From contig OY829546.1 in the NCBI GenBank assembly GCA_963691705.1, forward strand, positions 35,062,040-35,126,039: a stretch of DNA of 64,000 bases, in the 5' to 3' direction. A program made the position numbers and the translations under genes. Source of the DNA: Viola odorata (taxonomy: Eukaryota > Streptophyta > Magnoliopsida > Malpighiales > Violaceae). The notes beneath the pieces are model-generated. The model was given only the letters and a program-made list of their open reading frames with translations. It was not told where the DNA came from and made no database searches. This document shows, in pieces, positions 30,115 to 41,963 of the stretch; positions within the stretch are counted from its first letter, which is position 1, and each line of letters starts with the position of its first letter.

Positions 30115-30256
30115 CAAGCCCAACCGAAAATGAGCCCGGGTGTTTACCAAGGGCTACCGCTTTATCTTCAGTCTTGCCGACTCAATGGTTTTTCTCGTGT
30201 TGGGATGATTTGTTCGCCGAGAAATATGCCTCCTCCCACCGCCGTTCTTCTGAGTT

Positions 30257-30262
30257 TATAAA
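30257..30262 (+). promoter_or_regulatory. Candidate TATA box of asg1-E
   Basis: TATAAA 63-68 bp upstream of the asg1-E ATG on the plus strand, that is, antisense to Tat-E gag-pol. Confidence 0.5.
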
Positions 30263-30324
30263 TTATCCTTTTATCACGCTGGCTTTTCCGCAACCATTTT
30301 TGCAATTCCCTTGATATTTTCGCT

Positions 30325-30708
30325 ATGGATGATCTTACGAGGAACTTTCTAATCTCGAAGGCGCACAGCCTGAAGAATCTCATGGAGGCTGACATTGGTT
30401 TCCTGGAGACCATGCTGACCAAAACCTCTAAGGACGTCTTGGAGCTTCAGGGGATGATGACCCCTTTACTGTCCAGGCAAGGAGCTGCTTCTATGGAGGA
30501 TTTTAGTCCTATACAGAATGTGTCTAAGTTGGCCGCTGCAGTCTCCCACATCGAGGTGACCATCACTATGCTATAGCATAGGAAAGACCTACTGGTGTGC
30601 TGCTTGAAGGGCATGAGGGTTTCTTCCACTGAACTGACCTTGGTGGCGGATGCTCTAAGGGAGATTCCTACTGCCCTCGAGGATGACGATGCTAGGTCTC
30701 ATACTTGA
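30325..30708 (+). pseudogene. asg1 of Tat-E (127 codons), one nonsense codon
   Basis: Starts MDDLTRNFLISKAHSLKNL and remains aligned with copy A to the end. A TAG at 30574-30576 replaces the CAG/CAA of the LQHRKDLL motif. The frame then continues HRKDLLVCCLKGMRVSS to TGA 30706-30708. ATG-to-LTR distance is 210 bp. It is closer to asg1-A than to asg1-C. Confidence 0.75.
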
Positions 30709-31159
30709 CCCCCGGCTGTCGCCTCTTTGTTTTTATATTTCCTATGTACGCGCTTGGACGCTTAGGCCGTTCAGGCCATAAATAAAATGTTGTTTCAATT
30801 ATTGCACCATCTTCTATTTTTGATATCTTGCTGCTTGTTGTGCTAGCCAGGCGCGGTTGCTATAAACCCAACCAAAAAATGAGTCTTTCGTGGGATATAG
30901 TGCTGTAATGCCTGCATTGGTGATAAATGTTTTGCTCAACCGTTCCTTGCGCCGTATTCCCAATGGTGGGTGGTTGGGCAGTTTTTTGGTGCCCTTTGAT
31001 TGGCGTAATTTTCGAGCAGGTGGTTATGCCAGATCAGATTCTGCAATTATGATTGTTCTTCTCTAGGCGCATTTATTGCTTTTAATAGAGTTTTCTTTCT
31101 TTTTCCTATTCACCTTCTTCTTCTTATTTCTCTTCTCAGATTGTTTCAATTCACACGAT

Positions 31160-31518
31160 ATGGAGATTGATGAGCGCGAACCCCCACTTACTCCTTCAAC
31201 TTCCCTGACCTCTGATGGTCCTCCTTCTCCTTCATGTCTGAAAAGGTGATTCCCTCGCCGCAAAGGTCGTAAAAGGCCGAAGAGGAAAGTTTCTAAAATG
31301 ATTAACACACCTTCTGTTCTCTCTGTGGCCCCCGTGCGAAAGGGTGATGAATCATTTTCTCATGCTAATCATTTTTCAGCAAAGGATTCTTCCCGTGTCG
31401 CTGGTTAAGTCAAGAGAAGAGAGTTGACGAGCCTTTTCCCCCTTTCAACGAGGGTCTGCCGCTCTCAGATGAAGACGACGTCTTCTATTATGACATAAAC
31501 TGGCCTGATGAGGACTAG
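31160..31518 (+). pseudogene. asg2 of Tat-E, frameshifted
   Basis: Starts MEIDEREPPLTPSTSLTSDG, comparable to the PTPPTSPDSD start of asg2. A TGA after LKR and a net frameshift (total length not a multiple of three) break it. The C-terminus, DVFYYDINWPDED in the final frame, matches the acidic tail of copies A and C. A basic RRKGRKRPKRK stretch is kept in another frame. Confidence 0.65.
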
Positions 31519-31764
31519 TGCCCTGGCGTTAGGCGCACTATAGATACCGTATGGCTTTTAATGAACAAACTGATGTTTTCTATTTTTCTTTCTTCTGCCA
31601 CCGTGTTCTCTCGTCAGTACTTTTAATTTCGTTGATGGCTAACGCAAAAGGCGTTATCCTCACTGAGGCAATCGCTCTGCGATTGTTTTGACTTGGTCAA
31701 TATTAACCGCCGCTTGGTAAGTTATGGCAAATAACTGCTTGTTTTTAACCCTTGAATATGATTC

Positions 31765-31840
31765 CACGTGGTCAACTTTCTTTACACGTGTCCTCGCATG
31801 ATTGGTAGTTCAATTAATGCGGTGGCAATTAGTCCTTTAA
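31765..31840 (+). promoter_or_regulatory. Candidate asg3-E promoter (two G-boxes and CTTTAAG box)
   Basis: CACGTG at 31765-31770 and 31785-31790 followed by CCTTTAAG (about 31834-31841), some 180 bp before the asg3-E ATG. Order and spacing match asg3-A and asg3-C. Confidence 0.45.
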
Positions 31841-32016
31841 GAAGGGACCATTTTCTCTTTCTAACACTTTTTGCCCTCCTTTTAAATTTTCTCTCTTCTC
31901 TTTGTTTTCTCTGGAAGAACTTCTTGCTCGTCCGCCGCCCTCCGTCGGTTCGCCTGTGAATCCTTCCTTCTAAGGTATCCCTTCCTCCTTTCAGATTTTC
32001 TGTTCATTAGTTTACT

Positions 32017-32310
32017 ATGGTTATAACTAGAACCAGGCGGTTCCTCTGGAGACCAATAGATCCAGAAATCGTACAAACACCCAGTATTTTTTCATGTGAG
32101 GTGATTTTAAATGCTGAATTAGAGGAAAACGGTATTACTTTCCCTCCTGGATATGTCCCTACCGTTCCCGAGGATGACATGCGTCTTCACGATCCATTGT
32201 GCGGAAACTATAGGCTAGTCTACTTTAAGATGTTCCTCTATGGTTTTAGTCTCCCAGTCCATGCTTCAATAACAGCATTGTTGCGAGAATATAGGCTTAA
32301 TCCTGCCTAG
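32017..32310 (+). pseudogene. asg3 of Tat-E, 5' fragment (98 codons)
   Basis: Starts MVITRTRRFLWRPIDPEIVQ and keeps the asg3 features FSCEVILNAELEENGITFPP and YFKMFLYGFSLPVHAS up to REYRLNPA. There a TAG and the deletion junction end it. The intron and everything after are lost. Confidence 0.75.
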
Positions 32311-32397
32311 ATAACATGCTTGTTTATTAAAACACTAAATGAATGACCCACAGTGCATGATTGTTTACTAGAATCCATCAAATAAAAAACAAACCTC
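32311..32397. other. Deletion-junction sequence in Tat-E
   Basis: About 87 bp with no similarity I can recognise, between the asg3-E fragment and the integrase scrap. Confidence 0.3.
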
Positions 32398-32489
32398 CCC
32401 CATTTAGCAAAAGGACAATGAGCGATAATCTCAGATATTTCGGTGGCGGGACGTCGAGGAATTTTAGAGAACTCCTGACATTTCGGGCA
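32398..32489 (-). pseudogene. Integrase zinc-finger scrap of Tat-E
   Basis: About 31 codons on the minus strand read CPKCQEFSKIPRRPATEISE and end PFAKWG, matching the Tat-C integrase region around CQKCQEYAKIPRKP. The catalytic core is absent. It shows that the missing central part of Tat-E was a normal Tat pol. Confidence 0.7.
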
Positions 32490-32839
32490 AGTTTACACAT
32501 AGACACTCAATACACTCGAGGCTCTACCCTAACGATCTGTTTAATCCAACTGGAGGAGACCAGGATTCCGATTACTTCCAGAATGGTTATCTATTTTACC
32601 CTGCAGCTTCGCGTTAGGTATAACCACAAGGATGGTTACAATTCCCTAGTTTCAATTACTAGTTGATCAAGCTTATAATTAATCCTAGACAACTTAGCAT
32701 AGAGAAAAAACATGCTTTCCGAGATTCGGGACCCCGAATGAAAACAAACTCCGCCTATATACACTTGCATCAAATCAGAAGGGTAACGACCCTTGTGAAG
32801 GAACTTTTCCGCATCAGCCTATCAACCAGCAGTCCTCAC
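32490..32839. other. Unidentified filler between RT and integrase remnants of Tat-E
   Basis: About 350 bp replace roughly 2-3 kb of expected RT/RNase H. It contains a short hairpin (GATTCGGGACCCCGAATG, about 32722-32739). I find no retroelement coding signal; it may be filler DNA from break repair. Confidence 0.35.
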
Positions 32840-35606
32840 AGACTAAGACAGGATTGGCCAACCACGTTGGGTATTGAACTTCTCGGATGAAACCAGCATC
32901 CATAAGTTTCAATATTTCTTTCTCGATGGCTACTACCTTTTCTGGAGAGAAAACTCGCCGCTTTTGCTGAACAGGCTTGGCGTTGGGGTCAACGCTTAGT
33001 CGGTGTTCCGCTATCTCTCGCGAAATTCCAGGTATATCTGCTGGCTTCCACGTGAATTCTCCTTTGCACTTGTTCAATAATCGAGCTAACTGTGCATTTT
33101 CCTCTGAGCTCAATTTTTCGCTGACCAGAAAGTTTACTTCCTTGACTCCGCTAACGGGGACTGGCCTCATCTTGTCTACTGGCTGAGTGCACTTTTCCTC
33201 TCTGTCTTCAAAGGGATCATCCGCTACGTACACGTAACGGTCGCAACTCTTCTGAGTCATAAGCAAGTAGCCTTCGGCAGCTAACTTCTGGTCTCCTTTA
33301 ATCGAGACTACTCCATCCCATGAAGGATATTTCATCCTTAGGTGTTTTTGCGATATTGCAGCTCCAAAGCGGTTGAGGTATGGCTGCCCGAGTATAGCAT
33401 TATAGGGTAGTGATAGGTCTACAACGAAGAATAACAATTCCTCTGACCGCTTAGACGTGTCCTCTCGGAAATATACCGGTAGCGATGTAATTCCTGTTAC
33501 TAGGATTGGGACCCCGTCTACTCCAATTATTGGCTTTTTACAAGGCGTTAGCTCACCGTTGGGACACTTCATTAGGTTGTTTGTCTCAAGTGAGAAGAGG
33601 TTTACTGCACTCCCATTATCAATAAGGGTTCTCCTAACTCCGTGATTGCCGATGACGGGCGTGACTACCAACGCGTCGTTGTGCGGGAAAATAACACCTC
33701 TCTCGTCTTCTTCTAAGAAGGACAATACCATCCTATCTAGAGCACTTATCGCCTCACTTTTAACCAGCGTACTTTCTCGTTTGTGTTTCTCTCCTGAACT
33801 GGACGTTAGCTGTATAGCTTCACCAAAGTAGGGCGCTCCACCCGCGATAATATTAATCATAGGAACACTGTTGTCATGAACTGTGAGTGTTTCTCTACCT
33901 CTTCCGATAGGGATGGCGTTAGCTCCTGTGGCGTGAGAAGGTGTTTGTCTGTTGTCAGTTGTTCTATCCACTAGATCGTTCATGACTTCTCTTGCCTTGG
34001 TGGTGAACTCTCCGAGGTAACCCTCTTCGACTAAGCGCTCTATCGCTAATTTCAATTCTCTACATACGTCCGTGGAGTGCCCCTTGACTTTATGGAACTT
34101 ACAAAATGTGTTTTCCCTTCCTCCTATAATTACTCCTGGTTTCACAGGAGCTGGATAACGGATAGGCAGGTTCCGTTGCTGGACGATTGCTAAAATTTCC
34201 ACTCTTGGAAGTACGAGAGAAGGGAGGTCAGGTATATTCGGCCCTTTGGTGGATCTGCTTGTCTTTTGGTAGGGGAATTCCCGAATCTTCCTTTTGAAAA
34301 GTTACCCCTCTGCCGGTTTGAGGTTCTGGGAATGTGGTCTTTTCCCTGGCCATAGTCATCGCTTAGGTGCGTATCAGGAGTCATGTTAGTGTGGGCGTTA
34401 GGAGCCAGATGCGTGTCTTGGGGCATGTTCCGAATTCTTTCTCTATTCTCCTCTTCTTCCATCCTCGCATAATTATGAGCTTTCAGCCTCAGCGCATCCA
34501 AGGTCAGCGGTGGGTCCACCATTAATGTATCTTGCAGCTTCCCGTAACAGCAATTGTGCTTCAAAGCCTCCACAGCGAAGTCAATGGTAAATCCTAGCGT
34601 TAGCGACATCTCAAGATCAAAATGACTCAGGAAATCCTTCAAGGATTCCTGTGGTTTTCGATGAATATCGAATAATCCTGTCGCGGATTTTCTGATAGGG
34701 ACAGCCGTGCTGAACCGGCTCCGAACTTAGCTTCCAACTGGGAAAAATTGTCGATAGAACCTGCCGGAAGTCCCTCAAACCAGAGACGTGCTACACCTGA
34801 TAGTGTCATAACAAAGATCTGACATAGCGCGGCGTCGCTATGGGTTTGAAACTATACAAAATCTTTCACTTATTAAGGTGGGAGATGGGATCCTTCATGC
34901 CATCGTACGATTCTGCAGGAAGTTTTACGTGCCAATTGACCCTGTGATGTCTTACGCGGTAACTGAATGGGTTTCTAGCGTTATCGTCGAGAATCCCATG
35001 AGGTCGATAGGGAGGAGGATTTTTGTCAGGGTATCTCTGATCTCGAAAATCGTACTCATGATGCCGCCTAGGAGATCGGCTGCGACTCTTTGGCGTTCGG
35101 GTTCGATGCCTCCTACTACTCGACCTCTCACTGTGCCTAGGAGATGGGTCCCTGAGTATTTCATCTCGCCTGTCATTCCAATGATCTCTATATTCGTTGT
35201 GCCAGCGCTCCCTTTCAGAAACAGGAGCCTCCCTCCTATACTGCTCGGAAGGTTCGACGCGCCTACGCGCGAGTTGCATGACATTGACAAGGGCCGATGA
35301 CAAAGGTAGGGATCACGAAAAACCTCTAGATTGTCGAGGTGACAACGGTCGATCAGTAACGATAGATGGAGTGAAAACTATCTGAGAGGGTACGCTAGGT
35401 CCTGAAACATGGGGCGTGAATCCTGCAGCTAACTCTGTCAGCTGGTCTAGTTGGGCTTGAAGGGCTGATATCGAATTCACGAGAGGATTGCCCGTGTCAC
35501 CTACTGCAGCTACCCTCGGATGACTGGGTCCCGCTATCTGGGATAAAGGAGTATACGCCTGGGACACAAATGTTCCCATTGTTTGTTCAAAGGAGAGATC
35601 CGACAT
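32840..35606 (-). pseudogene. gag-protease-RT(start) of Tat-E, frameshifted and truncated
   Basis: The N-terminus (from 35606, MSDLSFEQTM) changes frame near 35310. An Arg/Ser-rich segment (SPRHSERSSSRRHRTRT) precedes the gag core, with VMTLSGVARLWFEGL around 34790. Another piece (34642-34190) and a frame change near 34200 lead to the longest frame (34202-32840). That holds a zinc-knuckle-like CKFHKVKGHSTDVC, the aspartic protease active site LIDNGSAVNLFS with AILGQPYLNRF, and the RT N-terminus (EHRLSVDP...KPVQQKRR, ending at TWLANPVLV). No YVDD box remains. At least two frameshifts and the large deletion make it inactive. Confidence 0.85.
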
Positions 35607-35815
35607 TCCTGGGGGAATTTCTTGTACCGTGGTAAAAGCATCGGAAGTGGTGAAAGGGAAAAGTCACCTACGAGTAGAAAACGGAAGGCTAGAAGACTGG
35701 GGCAGTGCGGGATCTGAGTCAAAAGCCATAGTCCTCCAATTTTCAAGAAAAATAGAGCTTGGCTATTAAGGACGCTCACTTAATAAAACCAAAGCTCTGA
35801 ATGAAAGCACCAATT

Positions 35816-36397
35816 TGATAAGATACGACTTCTTTGCCGAAGGGTAGGCAGGAAAATAGCTTCTGGGACACACCGTCTGCGGCCGCCCGGTGTACCTGCA
35901 AAGCGCCGAAGGGGGCCCCCGGCGTAAACACTCCGATGCCAAAGTCAGTACGAGTGGTGAAAGTAGCAGAGCTTTGGCCAGTGATCTTAGACTTACCTCC
36001 CCTCTGGATTATGTGAGGGGGATTTATAGGCAGAAAGTAGAGTGTTTTCTAGGGAGCTCGATCATACAAGGCGCTAACGGGCCTGTCAGAAGATTGACAC
36101 TCCCCGTCAACGGTGCGCTATCGTTGCGTTAGATATGTATATGGGGGTAGGTGTTACCTAGGCAAGGCAACACCTACGTTCTTTATGGGATGCCATGTTT
36201 GGCCTGGGGTGGGGTAACGCCGCATGTCATGGCAAAGTGACGTGTGGGGGGCCTTCGCTGATGTCGACCATCCCAGTATTGATCACATGGAATGAGGCGA
36301 TTGCCTCTATGTTGTCTGAGCGGTTGGTACAACAACTTTCTACCCATAACGCGGGGTATAAGATGAAAATTCCTTGGCGTTAAGTGTATTGTTATCA
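35816..36397 (-). repeat. 5' LTR of Tat-E (582 bp)
   Basis: Minus strand starts TGATAACAATACACTTAACG and ends TCTTATCA. Directly inside, the minus strand reads AATTGGTGCTTTCATTC, a plausible primer-binding site. About 94-95% identical to the partner by eye. Confidence 0.88.
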
Positions 36398-36402
36398 AAA
36401 TT

Positions 36403-36826
36403 CATCCCATGTCCAAACTAGTGTGTCAGCAGCTTTTTCATTCTTCTTAGAATCATACCAAGAAGTTTCCACATCACCCTCCAATCTGAATGTTGCCAAT
36501 ATAAGTGCCCGATAGTTTGTGCATCCTAATGCTTCACACCTCTTCCATACACTATCAAGGAATTGTTAAGGATCTTCTATTGACTTTACACCGGGCACTT
36601 CATTTCCCTGTAACCTTAGAGAAGATGTTGGCGCTACTTGCTTACCTTGTTTCTTTTCAATCATATGTTTTGTTAAGGTCTGTATTGCTTGATTCACTCC
36701 TTGCAATCCTTCAACTAGAACAGAAATAGGAATCTCATGGCTTGATTGAGCCTTAATTGCAGTAGTTTTTACAACTTTATCTCTCGCAATTTTGAATGGT
36801 ATGCTATTGATTTTGGTACGAATCAT
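36403..36826 (-). pseudogene. Ty3/gypsy gag, N-terminal half of the gene split by Tat-E
   Basis: The minus frame reads GLQGVNQAIQTLTKHMIEKK, then VPGVKSIEDPQQFLDS, KRCEALGCTNYRALILATF, LEGDVETSWY and TLVWTWDE, the usual start of a Ty3/gypsy gag domain. It continues, across Tat-E and one AAATT copy, into 29545-29205. A nonsense codon lies near 36568. Confidence 0.65.
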
Positions 36827-38387
36827 TCGAATATTGCAGGAGACAGCCTTAGAGAGGTGGCAGACAGAAAAGGAGCAGAATTGGGCATAATTCTGGCAGA
36901 ATTAGAGCAGGCTGGTTGATGGTAGCTTCATAAATCTTTCTGGACCAAGACAGACTCACTTGGTTGTGCCCACTTGGAGATACCTTCGAAGCAGACAGCG
37001 GATCAAATCCCTGATGATTGGAGCGTTTATTACGAAATAATTGAGGATACGCCCTACTGATCCTAATTTGATAAATTTCCATGTGAGGATGAGAGCAATC
37101 AAACTACAATTTGAAGTTAATTAGGATCTTAATTCCCCTTATTTCTGCCTATTTTTTAGGAAGAGAGAACTTTATATACTCTTCCTAGGGTTTTGAGAAG
37201 GGGACGGCTCCCTCTCTGATTTTGAATCTTCACTACATTCTACATACATTTTGGCTCTTTTGGAAACGAAGGATATTCCAACATTTCTAATACATTATTT
37301 TTTGCTTTTCAATTATGTGTATGAGTAGCTAAGCACCCTTTTCTTAGTAGAGGCAATAAGGCATGAGCACGAATATGCATGAGACCTAATCGTTCTTATT
37401 AATCTTTACATCTGCATTTAAATGATCTCGTGATTATTCTTAACGTGTTTTCTGCTTGGTTTCAGAAGTAGCTAATCTAGAATTGAATAGATCTCGTAGC
37501 CATCATTCTTCTTGGTGTCTCGGTCGTAAGCCCAAGAAGAACGAAGTAGACTCCTACGCGCTACTGGGTGTATCCAGGAAATGGTAGAGGGAAAGGTTAA
37601 TCAGATCCAGTCCTGACTAACACCCGAGGATACTAGTCTGGAGTTGTCTTCCCCTAATCGATCATCTGCCAACTCGGTAAATGCTTTAACCAGCAAGGTG
37701 CTGATTGGTAAGGCATCATTTCTATGCGTACCTGAGGTGGTGTTGATGCAGGAGGGAAGCAAGGGTCATAAGCGTACCTTGATCCTATAGCAACTTTGTG
37801 GATTGAAGATGAATATCTCTGTGTCGATGATTGTATATCTTATCTCATAGCTGCCAGCCTCTACTAGGAATTCTTCTCATATCAGATCTTCATTCCTGAA
37901 TCTGCCTTCTTGACAAATATCACCATTCTTGGCCAAGACAGTTTTACTGCTTTAATTACTTTTTCAATTTCAATTTTATCACAAACACCCACATTTCACC
38001 TAAGTGTTATTCGGTCATCATAACTTCACACAAAGAATCGTACCTTAACTCTCTGCGGTTCGATCCTCTTACTGCTATCTATAAGCAATTTGTTCTTAGT
38101 AGCGAGTTGTAACTCTTGACACCCATCATGGCTTCATTCTTGATTTATAGCTCCTGGACTATGATTTTCAACTTGCTTACTTTCTAAAAATTCTGATCCA
38201 GCAGGTGCATCTATTTTACCAGCTTTCTTTTGTTTATCACCCTCAAGATTAATGTCATTAGGCTGAGTTGAAGGCTCTCCCTGTATTTCACCTTCCCGCC
38301 CTATCATTGACAATGATTTACGTCGCATATTTGTCGTACTCATATATTCAAGATAAGTTAGCTACAACTAAAATTAATCAATATAGA
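36827..38387. other. Unassigned repeat-like region left of Ogre-1
   Basis: Upstream of the split gag. A minus frame at 38134-38343 (MSTTNMRRKSLSMIGREGEI) could be a gag N-terminus displaced by an unrecognised insertion. The word CTCTGCGGTTCGATCCTC (about 38051) is typical of the ends of plant LTRs, but I could not define TG...CA borders or a TSD. Before Ogre-1 inserted, this region was contiguous with 56247-58292. Confidence 0.35.
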
Positions 38388-38392
38388 CACTG
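38388..38392. repeat. Ogre-1 target-site duplication, left copy (CACTG)
   Basis: CACTG directly before TGTTGCTACCCG; the identical CACTG follows the right LTR at 56242-56246. Confidence 0.95.
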
Positions 38393-41300
38393 TGTTGCTA
38401 CCCGATTTTTGACATAAGTAATCATTACCATATCATAACATACCCACATTTTTATTTTTATTTTATCGTCCATAATTATTGTTAATTATATTGTTAAGTA
38501 TTATTATTATTATTATCATTATTATTATTACCATTATTTATTTTTCGTATCCTGGTATTTTATTTTATTTTTTTTGTTCGTATTTTTATTCGAGCTTTTA
38601 TCAGTTTATCGGACCGCTAGCTCGAACTAAATAATAAAATACCCATAATCGCCGAACCACCTCTCTTCTTCCTCATTTTTCAAATGAAATCTGATAAAGG
38701 TTGTTCACCTCTCCCATTGTCAAAGGGAATCAGACACAAACGGCTCTTTTCCTCAGTTTTCAAAAGAAAATCTGAGAGAGCCGGCTCTCCTCTCCATTTG
38801 TCAAAGCAGATCCCATGAACCCCGCTCATTCTTCCAATTTTTCTTCAAAAAAATCTCTGACAAACATTTGAATTAATCTCAATCCCTTCTCTCATCACCA
38901 TGACCGGACCCCTACCTCCTCAATGTATCTCACCCTCTATAAATTAAGAGCAAATCCTTTGCAAGAGGAGGAGACTGATCCCAGAGCAAATTACCCCCCT
39001 GCCAAATCCCAACCCTCAATTTCACTCTCACTCTGTAGAAATCCCAATCCCACACGATCACCAACAAATATCTTCATCCTCGCTGCCCAATACTGAACCC
39101 ATCTTAACCCTCACTGCCTAAACGCCACGCCCTCTCTTTAAAATCACCAAAATCATCGACACACTGCACCTACTCATCAAACCCAAATTAAATCACCCAT
39201 CAGCAAATTAAATCACTTATCCGAAACCAAATACACCCAACCCAAAATTAATTCAAACACAACTCAAAAACCACCATTCCGGTCCACCTCACCCGAAACA
39301 GCCACAAAGACCGCCCCAAACCAACCTAAAATCAACACCAAACAGTCACCGAACCAGCACCAATCAGTCACCTCTGCCACCCTAAAACAGCCACCTCTGC
39401 CACCCAAAATCAGTCCCAAAATCAGCCCCGAAGTCCACCCAAACAGCCCCAAAATCAGTAACAAATCAGCCCCAAAACCAGCCCCGAAATCCACCCAAAC
39501 CACCACTGCAAACCACCACTGAACCTAATCCAGCTACCCAGCCGCTCAAACCCGTCGGCCATTCAACCAAAATACTCACCTCACCCGCGCCAGCGCCGTC
39601 GCCGCGGTTCACCGTCGTTCCAGCCCCGTCGCCGCGCCAGCCGCGACCTCTCCGTTCGTTTCCTCTCTTGCTTACTTTGCTCCTGTTTTTGTGCTTGTTG
39701 TTGGTCTCTTTGCTGTTGTGTTTGTGTTTGATTCGCAGGAGATGAAGAGATAGAGGAGGAGTCGCCGGCGGCAGAGGAAGAAAGAGATTGGTTTGCTTGT
39801 GTAGCCGCCGGCGGCTTGAGGAAAGGGAAGGAGATGAATTATGTTTGTGTAGGGTTGGGGCTGATGAGAAAATCCTATTATTTGTTAGGGTTGGGCTTGG
39901 CTAGGCCGGCCCATTAAGAAAGAAGAAGGAGAGATGGGCTGTTGTTGTTAGGCTGGCCCGTCGAGAGCTTTTTTATTTATTTCGTTCGTAGTTTACTCGT
40001 ATGCATGCTTGTAATATTTATTTATTTTCGTTCTGTGCTACTAACCGATCTGTGATGCAGGTGCCCGTTCGAGGAGATTTTTGCTAGTTATTTTATTTGT
40101 TATGTGATGCATGATTATTTAGAATTGCTATAATTTAAAATTAATTTGATTGCATGAGAATAGTTTGATTAAGAAACTCTCTTTAGTTTTAATCTTTAAT
40201 CAACCCTTGTTTGAACGAATTAGGTAGAAATACTCAACATTTTATTTTCTTTAAATGCATGAAATTTGAATAGGATTAATAATAAACATCACGCTCTAAT
40301 TCAATTGCATGATTATTAATTACTAAATCCCCAAACCTTTAATAATTCCCTGAAAATAAAAAATGAGTAAAATCAATCAAAGAAAATTAAACAAAATAGT
40401 AATTAAAACCTAAGATTTAAATCTTTTCCAATAACTTAATCTCATTCAAAAATAGTAAATCACCAAAGAGAATAATCATTTGAAAGCGAAAAGATAGTAA
40501 ATGGGCCTTAAGCCCAACTCATAGAAAATACCTCCATATTTTTAAACCCTCTTATATGTTTCCCTTTTTTTAAAAATGAGATTTAGATCTTTACTGTTGT
40601 GTGATCGCTTAAATTTAGAAATCCTTTGTTATTTATTTTTTGCTCATGAATGTATTTTAATTTATGCTATATTGACGAATGTGTTATGTGCGCGGCTTCG
40701 ACCCCACTTCCCGGTTTTTCTCTTTTCAACGTGTTTTCTCGCATTCATATAAACGGTACTTTGCTAGTCTATGCATGCGTAGAACTACTTAGTAAATAGG
40801 ATTAATCAAGTGCATTAGCCCAATGATGATAGTGTTTCAAACGTGATGATAGTGGATTTGTTCACCATGATTCGTCTGTGATTCACTAGGGTCGTCGCTT
40901 TGGTAAAGATTAATAATAAAATGGTAGTAATTTCACCAAAATTGGCATGTAATCGGACTAATTTTGAACTCGATTAAATTAAACCGGAATAGGTATATAA
41001 CCAACCTTTTTCATGTTTTAGAGATTAAAAATGTTATTTTCTGTTAAACAACTCGACAATAATTAGGATAAAATCAATCAAACCGACTTAAAGCTAAAGC
41101 GACGATACCTCCCCTGAGGGCCCAATTACTTGTTTTCAACATGATTTTTAAACACCTCTTTTTTTTAGAACCGGTAACCTTTTTAAGGATGAGACTCGGG
41201 TGCCTAACACCTTCCCGAGCCCATAATACGACCCCGAACCGTAGTTCTCGGGTTTAGACCCTTTTATTTGTGCCTTAGTTTTATTTTATTTTCTTCTTCT

Positions 41301-41405
41301 TTTTCGAACTTTTTAGGTTTCCCTAAACCTTAGAAAATAGGGTGGCGACTTCATTGTTATGTGAATTTCATTGCGTCCCGAATTTTCGCTCGCGACGGTG
41401 CGACA
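38393..41405 (+). repeat. 5' LTR of Ogre-1 (3013 bp)
   Basis: Starts TGTTGCTACCCGATTTTTGA and ends GACGGTGCGACA. An ATT microsatellite lies near 38508-38550. A TATA box (TATAAATTAAG, about 38939) places transcription start near 38970. An A/C-rich tract with repeated CCCAAAATCAG / CAGCCCCGAAAT words spans 39240-39530. Confidence 0.95.
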
Positions 41406-41408
41406 GTT

Positions 41409-41426
41409 TGGCGACTTCACTGGGGA
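41409..41426 (+). promoter_or_regulatory. Primer-binding site of Ogre-1
   Basis: TGGCGACTTCACTGGGGA begins three bases after the LTR end and starts with the TGG complementary to tRNA CCA. It resembles the tRNA-Arg-type site reported for Ogre elements; I have not matched it to a specific tRNA. Ogre-2 has the same site with one change. Confidence 0.75.
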
Positions 41427-41963
41427 TCTTAGGGTCGAAGCCGGAATTATTTGCTTGAGGTGTTTATTGTTATTATTTATTTATTCGCTTAGATATCAAC
41501 TGCTGTCTTCTCATTCGCATCACGCATAATGCCCTTTCGCCGGGCCTTCCCAAATAGGATTAGGTTGGTATTAGTGAAGCCCTGAGGACTTGGGTCCCAG
41601 TCAGCTTTCATGAACCCTAACTCGGACTAGAACCCCTAAATGGGTGAGCGCCCCGATTCCTTTATGTTTCGGTCAGCAATCACATATCCATTTACTAAGG
41701 GACCACTTTTATGGTATCGTCCGGGAACCTTTCAGCCAGTTAGAAGTAGTTGAAGTTATCCAAGCATGTGCATCACAATCGCGTGTGTATTGTTCAAAGT
41801 GATTCCTTATGGCCATGATTCTCCATTTTTCTTTTATATATCCATTAATTTATTTCCGTCCTTGTTATTATTAAATTATTTTGCGTATTAACATGTTTAT
41901 GATATTCGGTTTGCTAATACATGTTTGGTATTTGTAACAGGACCCACCTTGCTTATTCATCCG
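41427..41963. other. 5' untranslated leader of Ogre-1
   Basis: Non-coding leader between the primer-binding site and ORF1. The last part, ...TTTGTAACAG|GACCCACC, recurs before ORF1 of Ogre-2 (CACAG|GACCCATT) and may be a conserved splice acceptor or translation context. Confidence 0.5.

Larger units (their letters stand above)
29546..36397 (-). mobile_element. Tat-E: full-span Tat-lineage element, minus orientation, internally deleted, TSD AAATT
   Basis: LTRs at 35816-36397 (5') and 29546-30114 (3') both carry TGATAA...TTATCA termini. AAATT flanks both ends (29541-29545 and 36398-36402). Reading minus: 5' LTR, primer-binding-site-like TGGTGCTTTCATTC, gag, protease, the start of RT, a scrap of integrase, then the antisense module (plus strand) asg3-asg2-asg1 and the 3' LTR. 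Most of RT, RNase H, integrase and all of asg4 are deleted. The LTRs differ by about 5-6% by eye, so the insertion is much older than Ogre-1. It splits a resident gag gene. Confidence 0.9.

Noticed and set aside
39264..39506. Gly/Leu-rich 80-aa minus frame in the Ogre-1 5' LTR (repeated at 54100-54342)
   Set aside because: It is the reverse reading of a low-complexity A/C-rich tract inside the LTR; identical because the LTRs are identical, with no coding constraint visible.
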